A DNA stretch of 64,000 nt. It comes from Nocardia sp. CY41. Its GTDB lineage: Bacteria; Actinomycetota; Actinomycetes; Mycobacteriales; Mycobacteriaceae. The notes below the pieces were generated by a model, which saw nothing but the letters and a program-made list of their open reading frames with translations, made no database searches and was not told the DNA's origin. The stretch is from assembly GCF_009829325.1 (NCBI RefSeq), contig NZ_VUOS01000019.1, positions 175,136-239,135 on the forward strand, given 5' to 3'. How positions within the stretch are numbered: position 1 is the first letter of the stretch; the number at the start of each line of letters is the position of its first letter. Shown here piece by piece: positions 1 to 7,924 of this stretch. The position numbers and the translations under genes are program-made.

Positions 1-865
1 GTGCGCGGGCATGGTGCTCGGGATGGGTGCTCAGCACCGCCAGTGCCCGGCTCAGCGCGATGCCCGCGGCATCGAAGGCGAACAGCCAGTGCGGTATCTG
101 CCCGACCGGATCGGTGGCCCCGCCCGCAGGCACCGCGGCCAGCGCCCCGGCGAGGCTGTCCGGGGGAGCGGACTCCACGTGCCGGTACAGCCGATTGGTG
201 AACTGATCGCGCTGCCTGCGGTGCGCGGGCGCCAGAAACGACCAATTGCCCGCCGAGCGCAGCCGGGACAATTCGTCGGTGAGCACGGTGTCGTCGCGCC
301 CCCTCTCGCCCAGGACGATCCGCCGTACCAGCCGCCACCATCGGATGGTGAACTGCCGCGCGTCAAGGTGACCGCGGTGCAGGGCCGCCACGATCAGCTC
401 GCGCGCCTCCTCCGCGATGGCCTCGGCGAACGGCCCGGCCAGGCGATGCAGCGGCTCGGCCGAATCCAGCGCGGCCTCGTTCACGGCCCGGCGCTGGTCA
501 CGGATCGGGCCCTCGGACAGCAGGACGCCGTGGGGCTGGAACTGGCGCAGTGCGGCGCGCTTCTCGCGATTGGCCGGGTGGAACGGTGTCGGCGCGTCGG
601 CCAGCACCCGCCCGACGTCGTGCGGATCGAGGACTACCACGATCCGGCGCCCCGGCACCACGAGCTCGACCGGGCCCGCGCCGAACTCCCGTCGCAACTG
701 CCGCACGCGCTCGATCGCCCGGGAATCAGCCCCGGTGCGTTCCAGCAAGCCGAGCACCGGCCGACGCCGGGCGATGACGCCCGAGGCGACCGAGGCGAAT
801 CCGAGATCCGCCAACGCCGCCACCGCGGGCACTCCCACCAGTCGGTGTTCGCGGTTTTCTGCCAT
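1..865 (-). CDS. Cytochrome P450, N-terminal part (runs off left edge)
   Basis: The minus strand encodes about 288 residues starting MAENREHRLVGVP at an ATG at 865; the rest lies beyond the window. An I-helix motif, WLFAFDAAGIALSRAL, is visible near residue 270, matching the oxygen-activation helix of P450s (A/G-G-x-x-T, here AGIALS with Ser in place of the usual Thr). RWWRLVRRIVLGERGRDD in the middle is also typical of actinobacterial P450s. The heme-binding Cys loop and ExxR motif would lie outside the window and cannot be checked. The substrate is unknown. The gene runs in the same direction as the downstream-facing STAS gene but is separated from it by about 120 bp, so a shared transcript is possible but not shown. 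Confidence 0.8.
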   Translation of the reverse strand, partial: MAENREHRLVGVPAVAALADLGFASVASGVIARRRPVLGLLERTGADSRAIERVRQLRREFGAGPVELVVPGRRIVVVLDPHDVGRVLADAPTPFHPANREKRAALRQFQPHGVLLSEGPIRDQRRAVNEAALDSAEPLHRLAGPFAEAIAEEARELIVAALHRGHLDARQFTIRWWRLVRRIVLGERGRDDTVLTDELSRLRSAGNWSFLAPAHRRQRDQFTNRLYRHVESAPPDSLAGALAAVPAGGATDPVGQIPHWLFAFDAAGIALSRALAVLSTHPEHHARA

Positions 866-984
866 ACGGCCTCCTCCCGGTGCGCTCAGGTCGACACGAT
901 GCCGACGACCGGGCACATACCCGGCGACGCCGGGGTCGAAACCGCGGCGGGGTCCGGGCGGCACCGAGATGGCGCCGGGGAGGC

Positions 985-1353
985 TCAGCTGGGGGTCTGG
1001 GTCTCGTCCACCGCGAGCGCGTCCTCGACCGAGTCGAACACCGTGAGCAACCGGTCCAGGGCGGTCACCTCGATCGGCCTGCGCGCCGCGTCGCTGGGGA
1101 CGACGCGCAGGCCGCCCGAGCCGGTGGCCTCCGAAGCCGCCAACAGCACGCTGAGACCGGCGGAGCCGAGGAACCCGACGTTCGACATGTCCACCACGAC
1201 CGCGGCCGGCCCGTCGCGCAGGGCCTCGTCGAGCGCCGATTGCAAGCGTGGCGCGGACGCCATGTCGATCTCGCCGTGCACGGTGACCACCACCGTGTCC
1301 TCCGCCGACCGCACCTCGACCTCCAGCGCTCGGGGCGCGCTTTCGGAACTCAC
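985..1353 (-). CDS. STAS-domain anti-sigma factor antagonist
   Basis: 122 residues from a GTG at 1353, chosen because GGAGGTG lies just upstream; a longer in-frame extension to 1467 has no ribosome site. The whole protein is one STAS domain: EVEVRSAEDTVVVTVHGEIDMAS at the start, then VVVDMSNVGFLGSAGLSVLL around residues 70-90. The Ser in the GSAGL turn is where the partner anti-sigma kinase would phosphorylate it. In this family the unphosphorylated form binds the kinase and frees a SigB/SigF-type sigma factor. No partner kinase or sigma gene is adjacent; an RsbW-like kinase and a PP2C phosphatase are encoded at 57-61 kb, but a link to them is only inference. Confidence 0.85.
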   Translation of the reverse strand: MSSESAPRALEVEVRSAEDTVVVTVHGEIDMASAPRLQSALDEALRDGPAAVVVDMSNVGFLGSAGLSVLLAASEATGSGGLRVVPSDAARRPIEVTALDRLLTVFDSVEDALAVDETQTPS

Positions 1354-1803
1354 AATCCACCTCCCGTGCCGGCGACGCGTCCTCGGCAGTACGTCACGTC
1401 GACCTCTCCGGTTCGCTCCTCTTACGCACGCAGGGCACGGCGCAGAGCGCGAGCATTCCGCGGTCAACTTACCCCATCGCGGCTCGAGGCAATCACACTG
1501 CTGCGTCGTCCCCCTCCGACCGAGCGGTATCGCGGGATCGGAGGTTGCCGTCGCACCGGCCCGGAAGTCGCCGTTCGACGGAGTCGCTGCGCGAGAGGTG
1601 TGATCTGCCGGACCGCGATCTGTACCAAGTCATTACGCCGGCGCAGTCGAGGAGCCTCGGCGTCTCGTCACCACGACGGCAGCCCCTACGCCGTCCCCGC
1701 GACAGCGAACGCCGCCGCCGTGGTTCGGAGTTCCGCTGGGGAGTGTCCGAACTCACGACGGCGGCGATGAATTCGAGCGGCGGCGCCGCGTTCGTCTGGG
1801 TAG
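1354..1803. other. Gene-free stretch upstream of the STAS gene
   Basis: About 450 bp without a convincing gene. On the minus strand GGGGTAAG (complement of 1468-1475) preceded by GTGATT (complement of 1491-1496) loosely resembles a SigB/SigF-type promoter (GTTT-N15-GGGTAT), which would fit an anti-anti-sigma gene. The match is weak. Nothing else recognised. Confidence 0.3.
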
Positions 1804-2061
1804 CTATTCCGGCCAAGTGCCGGTGAGCGATTCGTAGCCCGTCGCGCCCGCGCGATCGATCGCGGCCTTGACCAAGCCGAAGACGGCGCCCTGCAGCGCC
1901 GCGGCGAACAGCACCTCGCGCCAGGAATGATCCCGCGCGGTAGAGGTTGGGGCCTGCTTCTCGCCCGTGATCTGCCGCCACACCTTGGTGAACACGGCGT
2001 TCGCCGCGAGGCCGCCGAGCACGCTGATCGCCAGGCCGAGCGGTTTGTAGAGGGTCTTCAT
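1804..2061 (-). CDS. DUF4235 small membrane protein
   Basis: 85 residues starting MKTLYKPLGLAISVLGG. Two hydrophobic stretches (about residues 7-24 and 50-68, EVLFAAALQGAVFGLVKAAIDR) and the KVWRQITGE segment mark the actinobacterial DUF4235 family of small integral membrane proteins of unknown function. The ATG overlaps the stop of the preceding DUF3618 gene by four bases (ATGA at 2058-2061), so translation is probably coupled. It is the last gene of a three-gene operon (holin-X, DUF3618, DUF4235) that recurs in actinobacteria and is usually considered envelope- or stress-related; that role is inference. Confidence 0.85.
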   Translation of the reverse strand: MKTLYKPLGLAISVLGGLAANAVFTKVWRQITGEKQAPTSTARDHSWREVLFAAALQGAVFGLVKAAIDRAGATGYESLTGTWPE

Positions 2062-2453
2062 CGCCGCCTCCGTACGATCTGCCACACCAGCGCCGCGAGT
2101 ACGCCCGCGCCGATCGCGGCCGGGATCGGATACGCGCGCAGCGCCCCACCGGCCTGCCTGCCGCGTTCGGCGACCGGCTCCGGTGTCGCCGCCGCCACGC
2201 GGTGGGCGAGATCCGCGGCGCCGGTGCGGGCCTGCTGGGCCTTGTCCGCGACCGCGAGCGCCGCCTCCGACGCCGCGTGCTGCGTCGCCTCGACGGCGTC
2301 GTGTGCCTTCTCCTTGCTCCGCGCGGGCACATCGAGCTTGTGGCCGAGCTCTTCGACCGTCCTGCCGAGCTCCGCTCGGGCCTGGTCGCGGTCGCGCCGC
2401 AGGGCCTCGACGTCGTCGGTGGGCTGCCCGGCCCCGGGTCGGCTGTCAGTCAT
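2058..2453 (-). CDS. DUF3618 domain protein
   Basis: 131 residues from ATG 2453, overlapping the stop of the upstream holin-X gene by four bases. The N-terminal half is a charged helix with the DUF3618 signature (DVEALRRDRDQARAELGRTV...ELGHKLDVPARSKEK), followed by an Ala-rich region that probably continues the helix. Near the C-terminus is one transmembrane segment (AYPIPAAIGAGVLAALVWQIV) ending in RRRR. The expected topology is a single-pass protein with most of the chain on one side. Function is unknown; the neighbours suggest membrane maintenance. Confidence 0.85.
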   Translation of the reverse strand: MTDSRPGAGQPTDDVEALRRDRDQARAELGRTVEELGHKLDVPARSKEKAHDAVEATQHAASEAALAVADKAQQARTGAADLAHRVAAATPEPVAERGRQAGGALRAYPIPAAIGAGVLAALVWQIVRRRR

Positions 2454-2866
2454 CCCCGCCTCCTGTCCTTGATCATCTCGATGTCCTCGCGCACGCCCTC
2501 GACCGCCTCCTGCGGTATCGGCGGATTCGCGTGCTCCACGCTCTTCTTCCCGGACAGTCCGAGGATCGCCGCGACCACCAGCAGCGCGCCCGCGACGATG
2601 AGCGCGGCCGCCCAGCCCGGTAGCACCTCGGTGAGACCGAGTACCGCCGCCGCGACCAACGCGGCCCCACCGTAGAACGCCAGGAGCGCCGCGACGCCGG
2701 CCAGGCCCGCGCCGAGGCCGAACCGTTTTCCCTTCTCGCGCATCTCGACCCGGGCGAGCTGCAGCTCGTCCCGGATGAGCCGGGACACCTGGGCCGTGGC
2801 GTCCTCGACAAGTTCGGTGACCGATCGCGCGTTCGCGGGCGGGCGAATCTGTGTCGTCTCGGTCAT
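2450..2866 (-). CDS. Phage-holin-like family protein (Holin-X, PF07332 type)
   Basis: 138 residues from ATG 2866, which has an excellent ribosome site (AAGGAGGT). A conserved amphipathic N-terminal helix (SVTELVEDATAQVSRLIRDE LQLARVEM, residues about 15-42) is followed by two long hydrophobic hairpin helices (about 50-75 and 82-105), the layout of actinobacterial Holin-X proteins. Despite the name, members next to DUF3618 and DUF4235 genes are chromosomal membrane proteins, not lysis genes, and no phage genes are nearby. First gene of the overlapping trio. Confidence 0.87.
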   Translation of the reverse strand: MTETTQIRPPANARSVTELVEDATAQVSRLIRDELQLARVEMREKGKRFGLGAGLAGVAALLAFYGGAALVAAAVLGLTEVLPGWAAALIVAGALLVVAAILGLSGKKSVEHANPPIPQEAVEGVREDIEMIKDRRRG

Positions 2867-3045
2867 GAGACCTCCTTCGGCATGTCACACCTCCTGCACG
2901 GCGACTACCCGCGCGCCCGGATTCCAATCGGGGCGCCGGGGTGGGCCGGGCGCGGCGTGGTGCCCGGTGCGCGCGGACGGCGGACGCGCGGCGAGGATCC
3001 CGGTCATCCTTCGAAAGGCTTGTCGCGCAGACGAAGTGGCCGCGG

Positions 3046-3591
3046 TCAGGTGAGGTAGGGGCCGATGTGCGGAATGGCCTCGACCGGATGCCGTGCCTGC
3101 ACGCCCTTGCCGACGGCCTCGAAGTGCCAGCCCCCGTCGCCGCGCCGCACTCGGCCGAGCACCAAGCCGGGGTAGGCGCCGCCGGTCAGCTCGTGGCGGG
3201 CGAGCTGGGTGCCCGCCACGGTGTCGACCACGCGGCAGTAGGCGTTCGCGATCCGCTCGAAAGTCTGGCCGGTGTAGCAGGTGACGAGGAAGAGCACCGT
3301 CGTGACGTGCGCGGCGAGGCGGGACAGATCGACGCTCACGATCTCGTCGTCGCCCGCGCCTTCCCCGGTCAGGCTGTCGCCGTGCAGACGGACCGAACCG
3401 TCCGCCGAGCTGAGCTGCTCGTGGTAGACGACGTCGACGAGCCGGTCCGCGGCGAAGAGCAGGGCCGCGATGTTCAGGTCGATCTCCGCGCGCCGGCCGA
3501 ACAAGCGCGAGCGAGAGGCCGGGTCCCAGCCGAGGGCCACGGTGACATGCTCGAGCGGCGCGCCGCGCTCGTCGCGTAGCTCGGTCGGCAT
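3046..3591 (-). CDS. TerD-family stress protein
   Basis: 181 residues from ATG 3591 behind AGGAGG. The TerD signature is clear: VTVALGWDP at residues 15-23, then SADGSVRLHGDSLTGEGAGDDE (about 62-83), where acidic residues form the family's Ca2+ sites, followed by VDLSRLAAHVTTVLFLVTCY and NAYCRVVD...LARHELTGG. The usual N-terminal 'LxKGGNVSL' strand is replaced by a shorter, polar start, so this is a divergent TerD. Such proteins act in tellurite and envelope-stress responses; the rest of a ter operon is absent. It stands alone and is divergent from the RskA-like gene. Confidence 0.85.
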   Translation of the reverse strand: MPTELRDERGAPLEHVTVALGWDPASRSRLFGRRAEIDLNIAALLFAADRLVDVVYHEQLSSADGSVRLHGDSLTGEGAGDDEIVSVDLSRLAAHVTTVLFLVTCYTGQTFERIANAYCRVVDTVAGTQLARHELTGGAYPGLVLGRVRRGDGGWHFEAVGKGVQARHPVEAIPHIGPYLT

Positions 3592-3934
3592 CGGTGTCCT
3601 CCTGTGCGTCGGGACGCGGACCCGGCACGGCCGGTCCCGCCGTGGTGCGTAGCAGGCCTCCGGGTGAACACCGGAATGATTCCGGCGGACGAAAAGAGTA
3701 CCGGTATTCGCGCCCGATCCGGCGAGAATCCAATCCGTGCGGCCGTTCGCCGCGAAGTCAGGGCATGCGGGTTGGCACAGGGCAGGTGCGCCGAGACCGC
3801 GGCGCGGGTCCCACCTCGCGCGGTCGGTCGCCTGCGGAGTCCCCGGTCCGTTCGCCCGTCGTGATGGCGGCGAACGCGCGACCGGTGGACGAAACGCCTC
3901 CGGCGCTGCGTGCCGGGGCCGAGGGTGGCCGGCC
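3592..3934. promoter_or_regulatory. Divergent intergenic region with a palindrome
   Basis: 343 bp between terD-like (minus) and RskA-like (plus) genes. It contains a perfect 15-bp palindrome, CCGGAATGATTCCGG at 3671-3685, about 80 bp upstream of the TerD start and followed by an A/T-richer tract. This is a candidate operator for the terD-like gene; the cognate regulator is unknown. The half next to 3935 is very GC-rich and shows no clear promoter. Confidence 0.4.
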
Positions 3935-4672
3935 ATGACCGGCACCGAGCCGTGCCGCGCGGACCTGCTGGACTTGGCCTACCCCTACGCGATGGACGCG
4001 GTGGCGGAGATCGAACGCAGGCACATCGATCACCGGCTCGCGACGGCCGATTCCGGGACCGCCGCGGCGTTCGCGGCCGCGGTGCACGGGGTCCGTGAGA
4101 CGCTGGCGGCACTGAGCGCGACCGCCGCGGTGAACCCGCCGCCCACTCTGGAGGCGAAGATTCTGCGGGCGATCGACGACTCCGGCCCGGATCCGCGCCA
4201 CCGCGGCGGTGACCTGCGCCGGCTGTCCGGTCGTCGCCGGTCGATCCGGCTGGTGCTGGCCGCCGCGGTGGCCATCGGAGCCGGTGTGGGCGCCGTGGTG
4301 GTGGCCGACCGGATCGCGGGGTCGCACGTCGAGCCGGTCGCGGGCGATCAGATCCTGCGGCAACCGGACGCGCGGTCCCGGTCGATCGAGCTGCCTGTGG
4401 GCGGCACCCTGACGGTGAGCACATCGGACCGGCTCGGGGCAGTCACGGTCGGCTTCGACGCGGTACCCCCGCCACCGCCCGGACGGTCCTACCAGCTCTG
4501 GGTGGTGTCCGCCACGGGCGCGGCGCGCTCGGCGGGCGTGCTGACCACGATGCCGCCGCTGGGCGTGACGACCGAGTTCGCCCCGGCGGACGTCTTGGCC
4601 CTCACGATCGAGCCCGCGCCGGGTTCGCCGCGTCCGACCTCGGCGCGCCTGGCTGTCGTCCCGCTCGGCTGA
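3935..4672 (+). CDS. RskA-like anti-sigma factor
   Basis: 245 residues from ATG 3935. The N-terminal part (DLAYPYAMDAVAEIERRHID, then a helical segment ending about residue 80) resembles an anti-sigma domain of the RskA type. One transmembrane helix follows (SIRLVLAAAVAIGAGVGAVVVADRI, about 105-128). The outer domain has the RskA C-terminal fold features: SRSIELPVGGTLTVSTSD, PPPPGRSYQLWVVS and GVTTEFAP. RskA proteins hold an ECF sigma factor (SigK in mycobacteria) at the membrane until proteolysed. No sigma gene is next to it, so this is an orphan copy and its target is unknown. It ends 20 bp from the convergent ligase gene. Confidence 0.8.
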   Translation: MTGTEPCRADLLDLAYPYAMDAVAEIERRHIDHRLATADSGTAAAFAAAVHGVRETLAALSATAAVNPPPTLEAKILRAIDDSGPDPRHRGGDLRRLSGRRRSIRLVLAAAVAIGAGVGAVVVADRIAGSHVEPVAGDQILRQPDARSRSIELPVGGTLTVSTSDRLGAVTVGFDAVPPPPPGRSYQLWVVSATGAARSAGVLTTMPPLGVTTEFAPADVLALTIEPAPGSPRPTSARLAVVPLG

Positions 4673-4691
4673 TCGGGCCGAGCCCCGTGTT

Positions 4692-5801
4692 TCAGGGCTG
4701 GTCGCACCCTTCGAGGGTCGCGCGCGCCACCGCCTCGACGACGTCGTCGATCTCACCGCGCGCCCGCAGCGCCGCGATCTGGCGGTGCGCGCCGTTACCG
4801 CGGGCGAGCAGGCGTGCGAACGCCTCCTCGACGAACCGGCGGTCGCCTGCCTCGTCCAACGCGGGCCCGACGTGCTCGATCAGCCGGAACAGCAGGTCGC
4901 GCATGGGCGTCACGTTGCCGTCATGGGGATCGACGCCGTCTCCGGCCAGTCCCGAACGGGCGGCCTTCCAGTACGCGGCCCGCAGCACCTCGGCGGGTAC
5001 CGGCTGGGCGATCTGTCCAGCGGCCAGCGATTTGCGCGCCATACCGACGATCGCGCGCACCAGTGCCGCAAGCAGCGCGGTCTCCTCCACCGTGGCCGGT
5101 ATGTCGCTGACCCGCACTTCGACGGTCGGGAACGAGACCGACGGACGGACATCCCAGTAGACCATCTGCTTGTCCAGGATGCTGCCGCTGTTGAGCATCA
5201 TCGCTACCATCGCCTCGTAGTCGCGCGCGGACTCGAAGTAGGGCGGTGGTCCGGCGCTGGGCCAGCGCCGCCACAGAATGCTGCGCCAGCTGGCGAAGCC
5301 GGTCTCGGAACCGCGGTAGATCGCCGAATTCGCGGTCATGGCCAGCAGTTGCGGCAACCACGGCCGCAGATGGTTGCTGATCTGGATCGCGGTCTCCTGG
5401 TCCGGGACGCCGACGTGGACATGACAGCCCGACAACCCCTGCTCGTGGGCGAGCATGCCGAAGTTCTCGGCGATGCGTTGGTAGCGCGGGGTATCGGTGA
5501 CCGGGAAGTCGTGCGGGACGGTCGGCGGGATGCCGACGGCGAGCAGTCGGGCGTCGTTGCGCTCGGCGCAGGCGGCGATGCCACGGCGCAAGTCGCGCAA
5601 TTGCCGGTGTAGTGCGCCGATCTCGGTGTGCACCGCGGTGCTGGTCTCCACCTGGCAGCGGGTCAACTCGAGTTGCAGATCGATGCCGATCTCCTCGGCG
5701 GTGCGCGCGACTTCGACATTGCGTGCCAGCGGTTCGCCGGTACGGGGATCGACGAGGAGGAATTCCTCTTCCACGCCGACGGTCAGGAGCCCATCGTCCA
5801 T
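4692..5801 (-). CDS. YbdK-type carboxylate-amine ligase (glutamate-cysteine ligase-like)
   Basis: 369 residues starting MDDGLLTVGVEEEFLLVDP, the hallmark N-terminus of the GCS2/YbdK family. Further family features are CQVETSTAVHTEIGALHRQL, LSGCHVHVGVPDQETAIQIS (Mg/ATP site region), and SVSFPTVEVRVSDIPATVEE. Members ligate a carboxylate to an amine with ATP; E. coli YbdK has only weak glutamate-cysteine ligase activity, and mycolata use mycothiol rather than glutathione, so the real substrate is uncertain. The start at 5801 has no strong ribosome site, but homology begins there. Confidence 0.87.
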   Translation of the reverse strand: MDDGLLTVGVEEEFLLVDPRTGEPLARNVEVARTAEEIGIDLQLELTRCQVETSTAVHTEIGALHRQLRDLRRGIAACAERNDARLLAVGIPPTVPHDFPVTDTPRYQRIAENFGMLAHEQGLSGCHVHVGVPDQETAIQISNHLRPWLPQLLAMTANSAIYRGSETGFASWRSILWRRWPSAGPPPYFESARDYEAMVAMMLNSGSILDKQMVYWDVRPSVSFPTVEVRVSDIPATVEETALLAALVRAIVGMARKSLAAGQIAQPVPAEVLRAAYWKAARSGLAGDGVDPHDGNVTPMRDLLFRLIEHVGPALDEAGDRRFVEEAFARLLARGNGAHRQIAALRARGEIDDVVEAVARATLEGCDQP

Positions 5802-5943
5802 GTGGTCGCAATACCCACGGCTCGGCCGCGTAGTCCAGCCGATCGCCAGGTCGCCGAGCGATTGCCATCCGTCGCGAAGCGGGTTTGAACGATCGGGAGG
5901 CGGCAACGCGAACGGCAGGGGCCGTTCGAAGAGGAGTAGTCGC

Positions 5944-6279
5944 ATGTTTCGGATCGCTTTACGGCTCGTCGTGACCGGGAGTTCCGCCGCGATCGTGGCC
6001 GCCGCGGGCGCCGGTGCGGCCGGTGCGGGCCCGACGTTGTCGGCGGACACCCAGGAGGAGGGCACCATCGCGGTGAGCAGCCAGCCGCCGGCGGAGGAGT
6101 GGAACTGTCTGCTCGTCGGCTCGGCCGAGCAGGCCGGTCCTCGGGTCGACATGGCCCGGACCGGCGAGAGCCGCGGCGGTTTCGCGGCGGGCAGCACCGT
6201 CGCCGCCACCTGCGTCGGGCCGCAGTGGCCGGGAGTGGCCATGACCACCGGCGTCACATCGCTCGACGACGCCGACTGA
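5944..6279 (+). CDS. Small secreted protein
   Basis: 111 residues from ATG 5944 with GAGGAG ten bases upstream. The signal peptide is plain: MFRIALRLVVTG, then a hydrophobic Ala-rich core, with probable cleavage near residue 30 (AGAGP). The mature part is about 80 residues, has two Cys (in WNCLLVGS and ATCVGPQ) that could form a disulphide, and shows no known domain. It is divergent from the ligase gene, and the D-amino-acid oxidase gene follows after 81 bp. Function unknown. Confidence 0.6.
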   Translation: MFRIALRLVVTGSSAAIVAAAGAGAAGAGPTLSADTQEEGTIAVSSQPPAEEWNCLLVGSAEQAGPRVDMARTGESRGGFAAGSTVAATCVGPQWPGVAMTTGVTSLDDAD

Positions 6280-6360
6280 GCCCGCTCGGCCGAACGGCGC
6301 CTCCCACGGGCGGTGCTGCGAGAACGCGCAAGACGGGTCGGTCTCGATAGTCTCGCTGCC

Positions 6361-7311
6361 ATGCGGATCGTCGTCCTCGGCTCGGGCATCTCGGGTCTGT
6401 CCACCGCGGCCGAACTGCTCCGCGCGCGGCACGAGGTGATCGTGGTCAGCGCCGAGCCCCTCACGGCGACGACGTCGTTCCTCGCCGCCGCGGTGTGGTT
6501 TCCGACCGCCGCGGGGCCGGCCGACCGCGTCCGGACGTGGAGCGAGACCACCTTCGGCCATCTGGCCGCGCTGGCTGCCTCCGGTGCGCCGGGTGTGCGG
6601 ATGTGCGAGTCCATGGCGCTGTATCGCTGCGCGCCCGCGATCCCGGACTGGTCGCGATCGGTGCGCTCGTTCCGCGCGGCCGAGCGCGGCGAGCTGCCTC
6701 CCGGCTACGAATTCGGGTTCCGGTTCGAAGTTCCCTTGGTGGAGATGCCGGCCTACTTGCCGTTCCTCAGCGCGCAAGTGGACGCCGCGGGCGCGCGCCG
6801 CGTGTTGCGCGCGGTGCGGAGTCTCGAGGATCTCGCCGACCTGTCACCGGACGTCGTGGTCAACTGCGCCGGCCTGCGGGCCGCCGACCTGGTCGACGAC
6901 CCGGAGGTGTACCCGATCCGCGGGCAGATCGTGCGGGTCGCCAATCCCGGGCTGTCGGTGTCGGTCCGCGACGAAGCCCATCCGCTCGGTCGCGCCTACG
7001 TCCATCCGCGCGCGCACGACTGCGTCCTGGGCGGTTCCCTGGACGCCGGCGAATGGGACACGGCGCCGGATCCCGACCTCACCCGGTCGATTCTGCGGCG
7101 CTGCCGTGATCTGGTCCCCGGTCTCGCGGGCAGCGAAGTGCTGGAGACCGTGGTGGGGCTGCGCCCCGGCCGCCGTACGGTCCGTGTGGAACTCGACACC
7201 ACCGCGCTGCCCGGGACGCCCGTCATCCACAACTATGGCCACGGCGGCTCCGGGATCACCATCGGTCACGGGTGCGCGCTGGAGAGCGCCGCGCTCGTCG
7301 CCGCGCTGTGA
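6361..7311 (+). CDS. D-amino-acid oxidase (FAD-dependent, DAO family)
   Basis: 316 residues from ATG 6361. N-terminal Rossmann FAD site MRIVVLGSGISGLSTAAEL; TSFLAAAVWFPTAAGP matches the second flavin-contact segment; VVNCAGLRA and PIRGQIVRV are standard DAO landmarks; the C-terminal signature HNYGHGGSGITIGHGCA (about 290-306) closes the flavin site. Length fits bacterial D-amino-acid oxidases. It would oxidise D-amino acids to 2-oxo acids with H2O2 release in the cytoplasm. No dedicated regulator is adjacent. Confidence 0.88.
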   Translation: MRIVVLGSGISGLSTAAELLRARHEVIVVSAEPLTATTSFLAAAVWFPTAAGPADRVRTWSETTFGHLAALAASGAPGVRMCESMALYRCAPAIPDWSRSVRSFRAAERGELPPGYEFGFRFEVPLVEMPAYLPFLSAQVDAAGARRVLRAVRSLEDLADLSPDVVVNCAGLRAADLVDDPEVYPIRGQIVRVANPGLSVSVRDEAHPLGRAYVHPRAHDCVLGGSLDAGEWDTAPDPDLTRSILRRCRDLVPGLAGSEVLETVVGLRPGRRTVRVELDTTALPGTPVIHNYGHGGSGITIGHGCALESAALVAAL

Positions 7312-7338
7312 ACCTGCGCCGGTGACCCTGCGGTCGGA

Positions 7339-7716
7339 TCAGTTGGCGTAGCTGCGCGCCACCACCGAGTTCAGCGCCTCCAGGAATTCGCTCAGCACGC
7401 CGGGCTCGACCCGGTCACGCGGTGCGCGTTCGCCGGGCGAGTCGGTCACGGGCACGGCGAAGCCCGCGTCGACGCTGTCGCGCAGGACGGCGTGGACCGC
7501 TTCGATCGGGATGCCCGCCTGGGCGCACCGGTTCGCCGCGTGCTCGAACCGGCCCAGCGCCAGACTCCCGGCCGCCTCGGCCGCGTCGACCAAGACGAGG
7601 GCCAGCTCCAAACCCATTCTGATCAGCGCGTCCGGACCGCCGCGATGGGCGCCACGATCGAATCTCGCGGACACCTCGACACCGTCCCGATCTTCTTCGT
7701 GCGGGCCGATACTCAT
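7339..7716 (-). CDS. Stand-alone RsbRD-N-like domain, paralogue of the neighbouring PucR N-terminus
   Basis: 125 residues from ATG 7716 behind GGAGGG. The protein aligns with the N-terminal region of the divergent PucR regulator: RMGLELALVLVDAAEA with LCLELAVSMLDGTDI, CAQAGIPIEAVHAVLRDSV with AREGIPIDTIHHAVHEGF, and FLEALNSVVARSYAN with LLEILDTITSTVSRAYV. It has no DNA-binding domain and ends where the regulator continues into its middle domain. It may be a sensor or decoy subunit made by partial duplication. A heterodimer with the PucR protein is inference. Confidence 0.65.
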   Translation of the reverse strand: MSIGPHEEDRDGVEVSARFDRGAHRGGPDALIRMGLELALVLVDAAEAAGSLALGRFEHAANRCAQAGIPIEAVHAVLRDSVDAGFAVPVTDSPGERAPRDRVEPGVLSEFLEALNSVVARSYAN

Positions 7717-7924
7717 GGCCCTCCCTCCGCCCGGCGACCCTCTTGCCACCGACGTTACGACGGGGATCGAGAGAATTCGACCGCGCGAATGCGAGTTGTG
7801 AGGCTTCACAGGCGGGCACGGCGCGGTTCGGGTGCTGTCCCCAACCGAGGGCTCGGCCCTCGGCACGCCGAGCCAGTCAAGTTACCGTTGAGTACTTTCC
7901 GCGATCGGGGAGGGAAGGAGTCAC

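Noticed and set aside
11..1603. 530-codon plus-strand frame at the left end
   Set aside because: It lies opposite the P450 and STAS genes, both of which have clear family motifs; the plus-strand translation has none.
2450..2866. Prophage lysis gene suggested by the holin-like name
   Set aside because: No phage genes nearby; the DUF3618/DUF4235 context is the chromosomal envelope trio.
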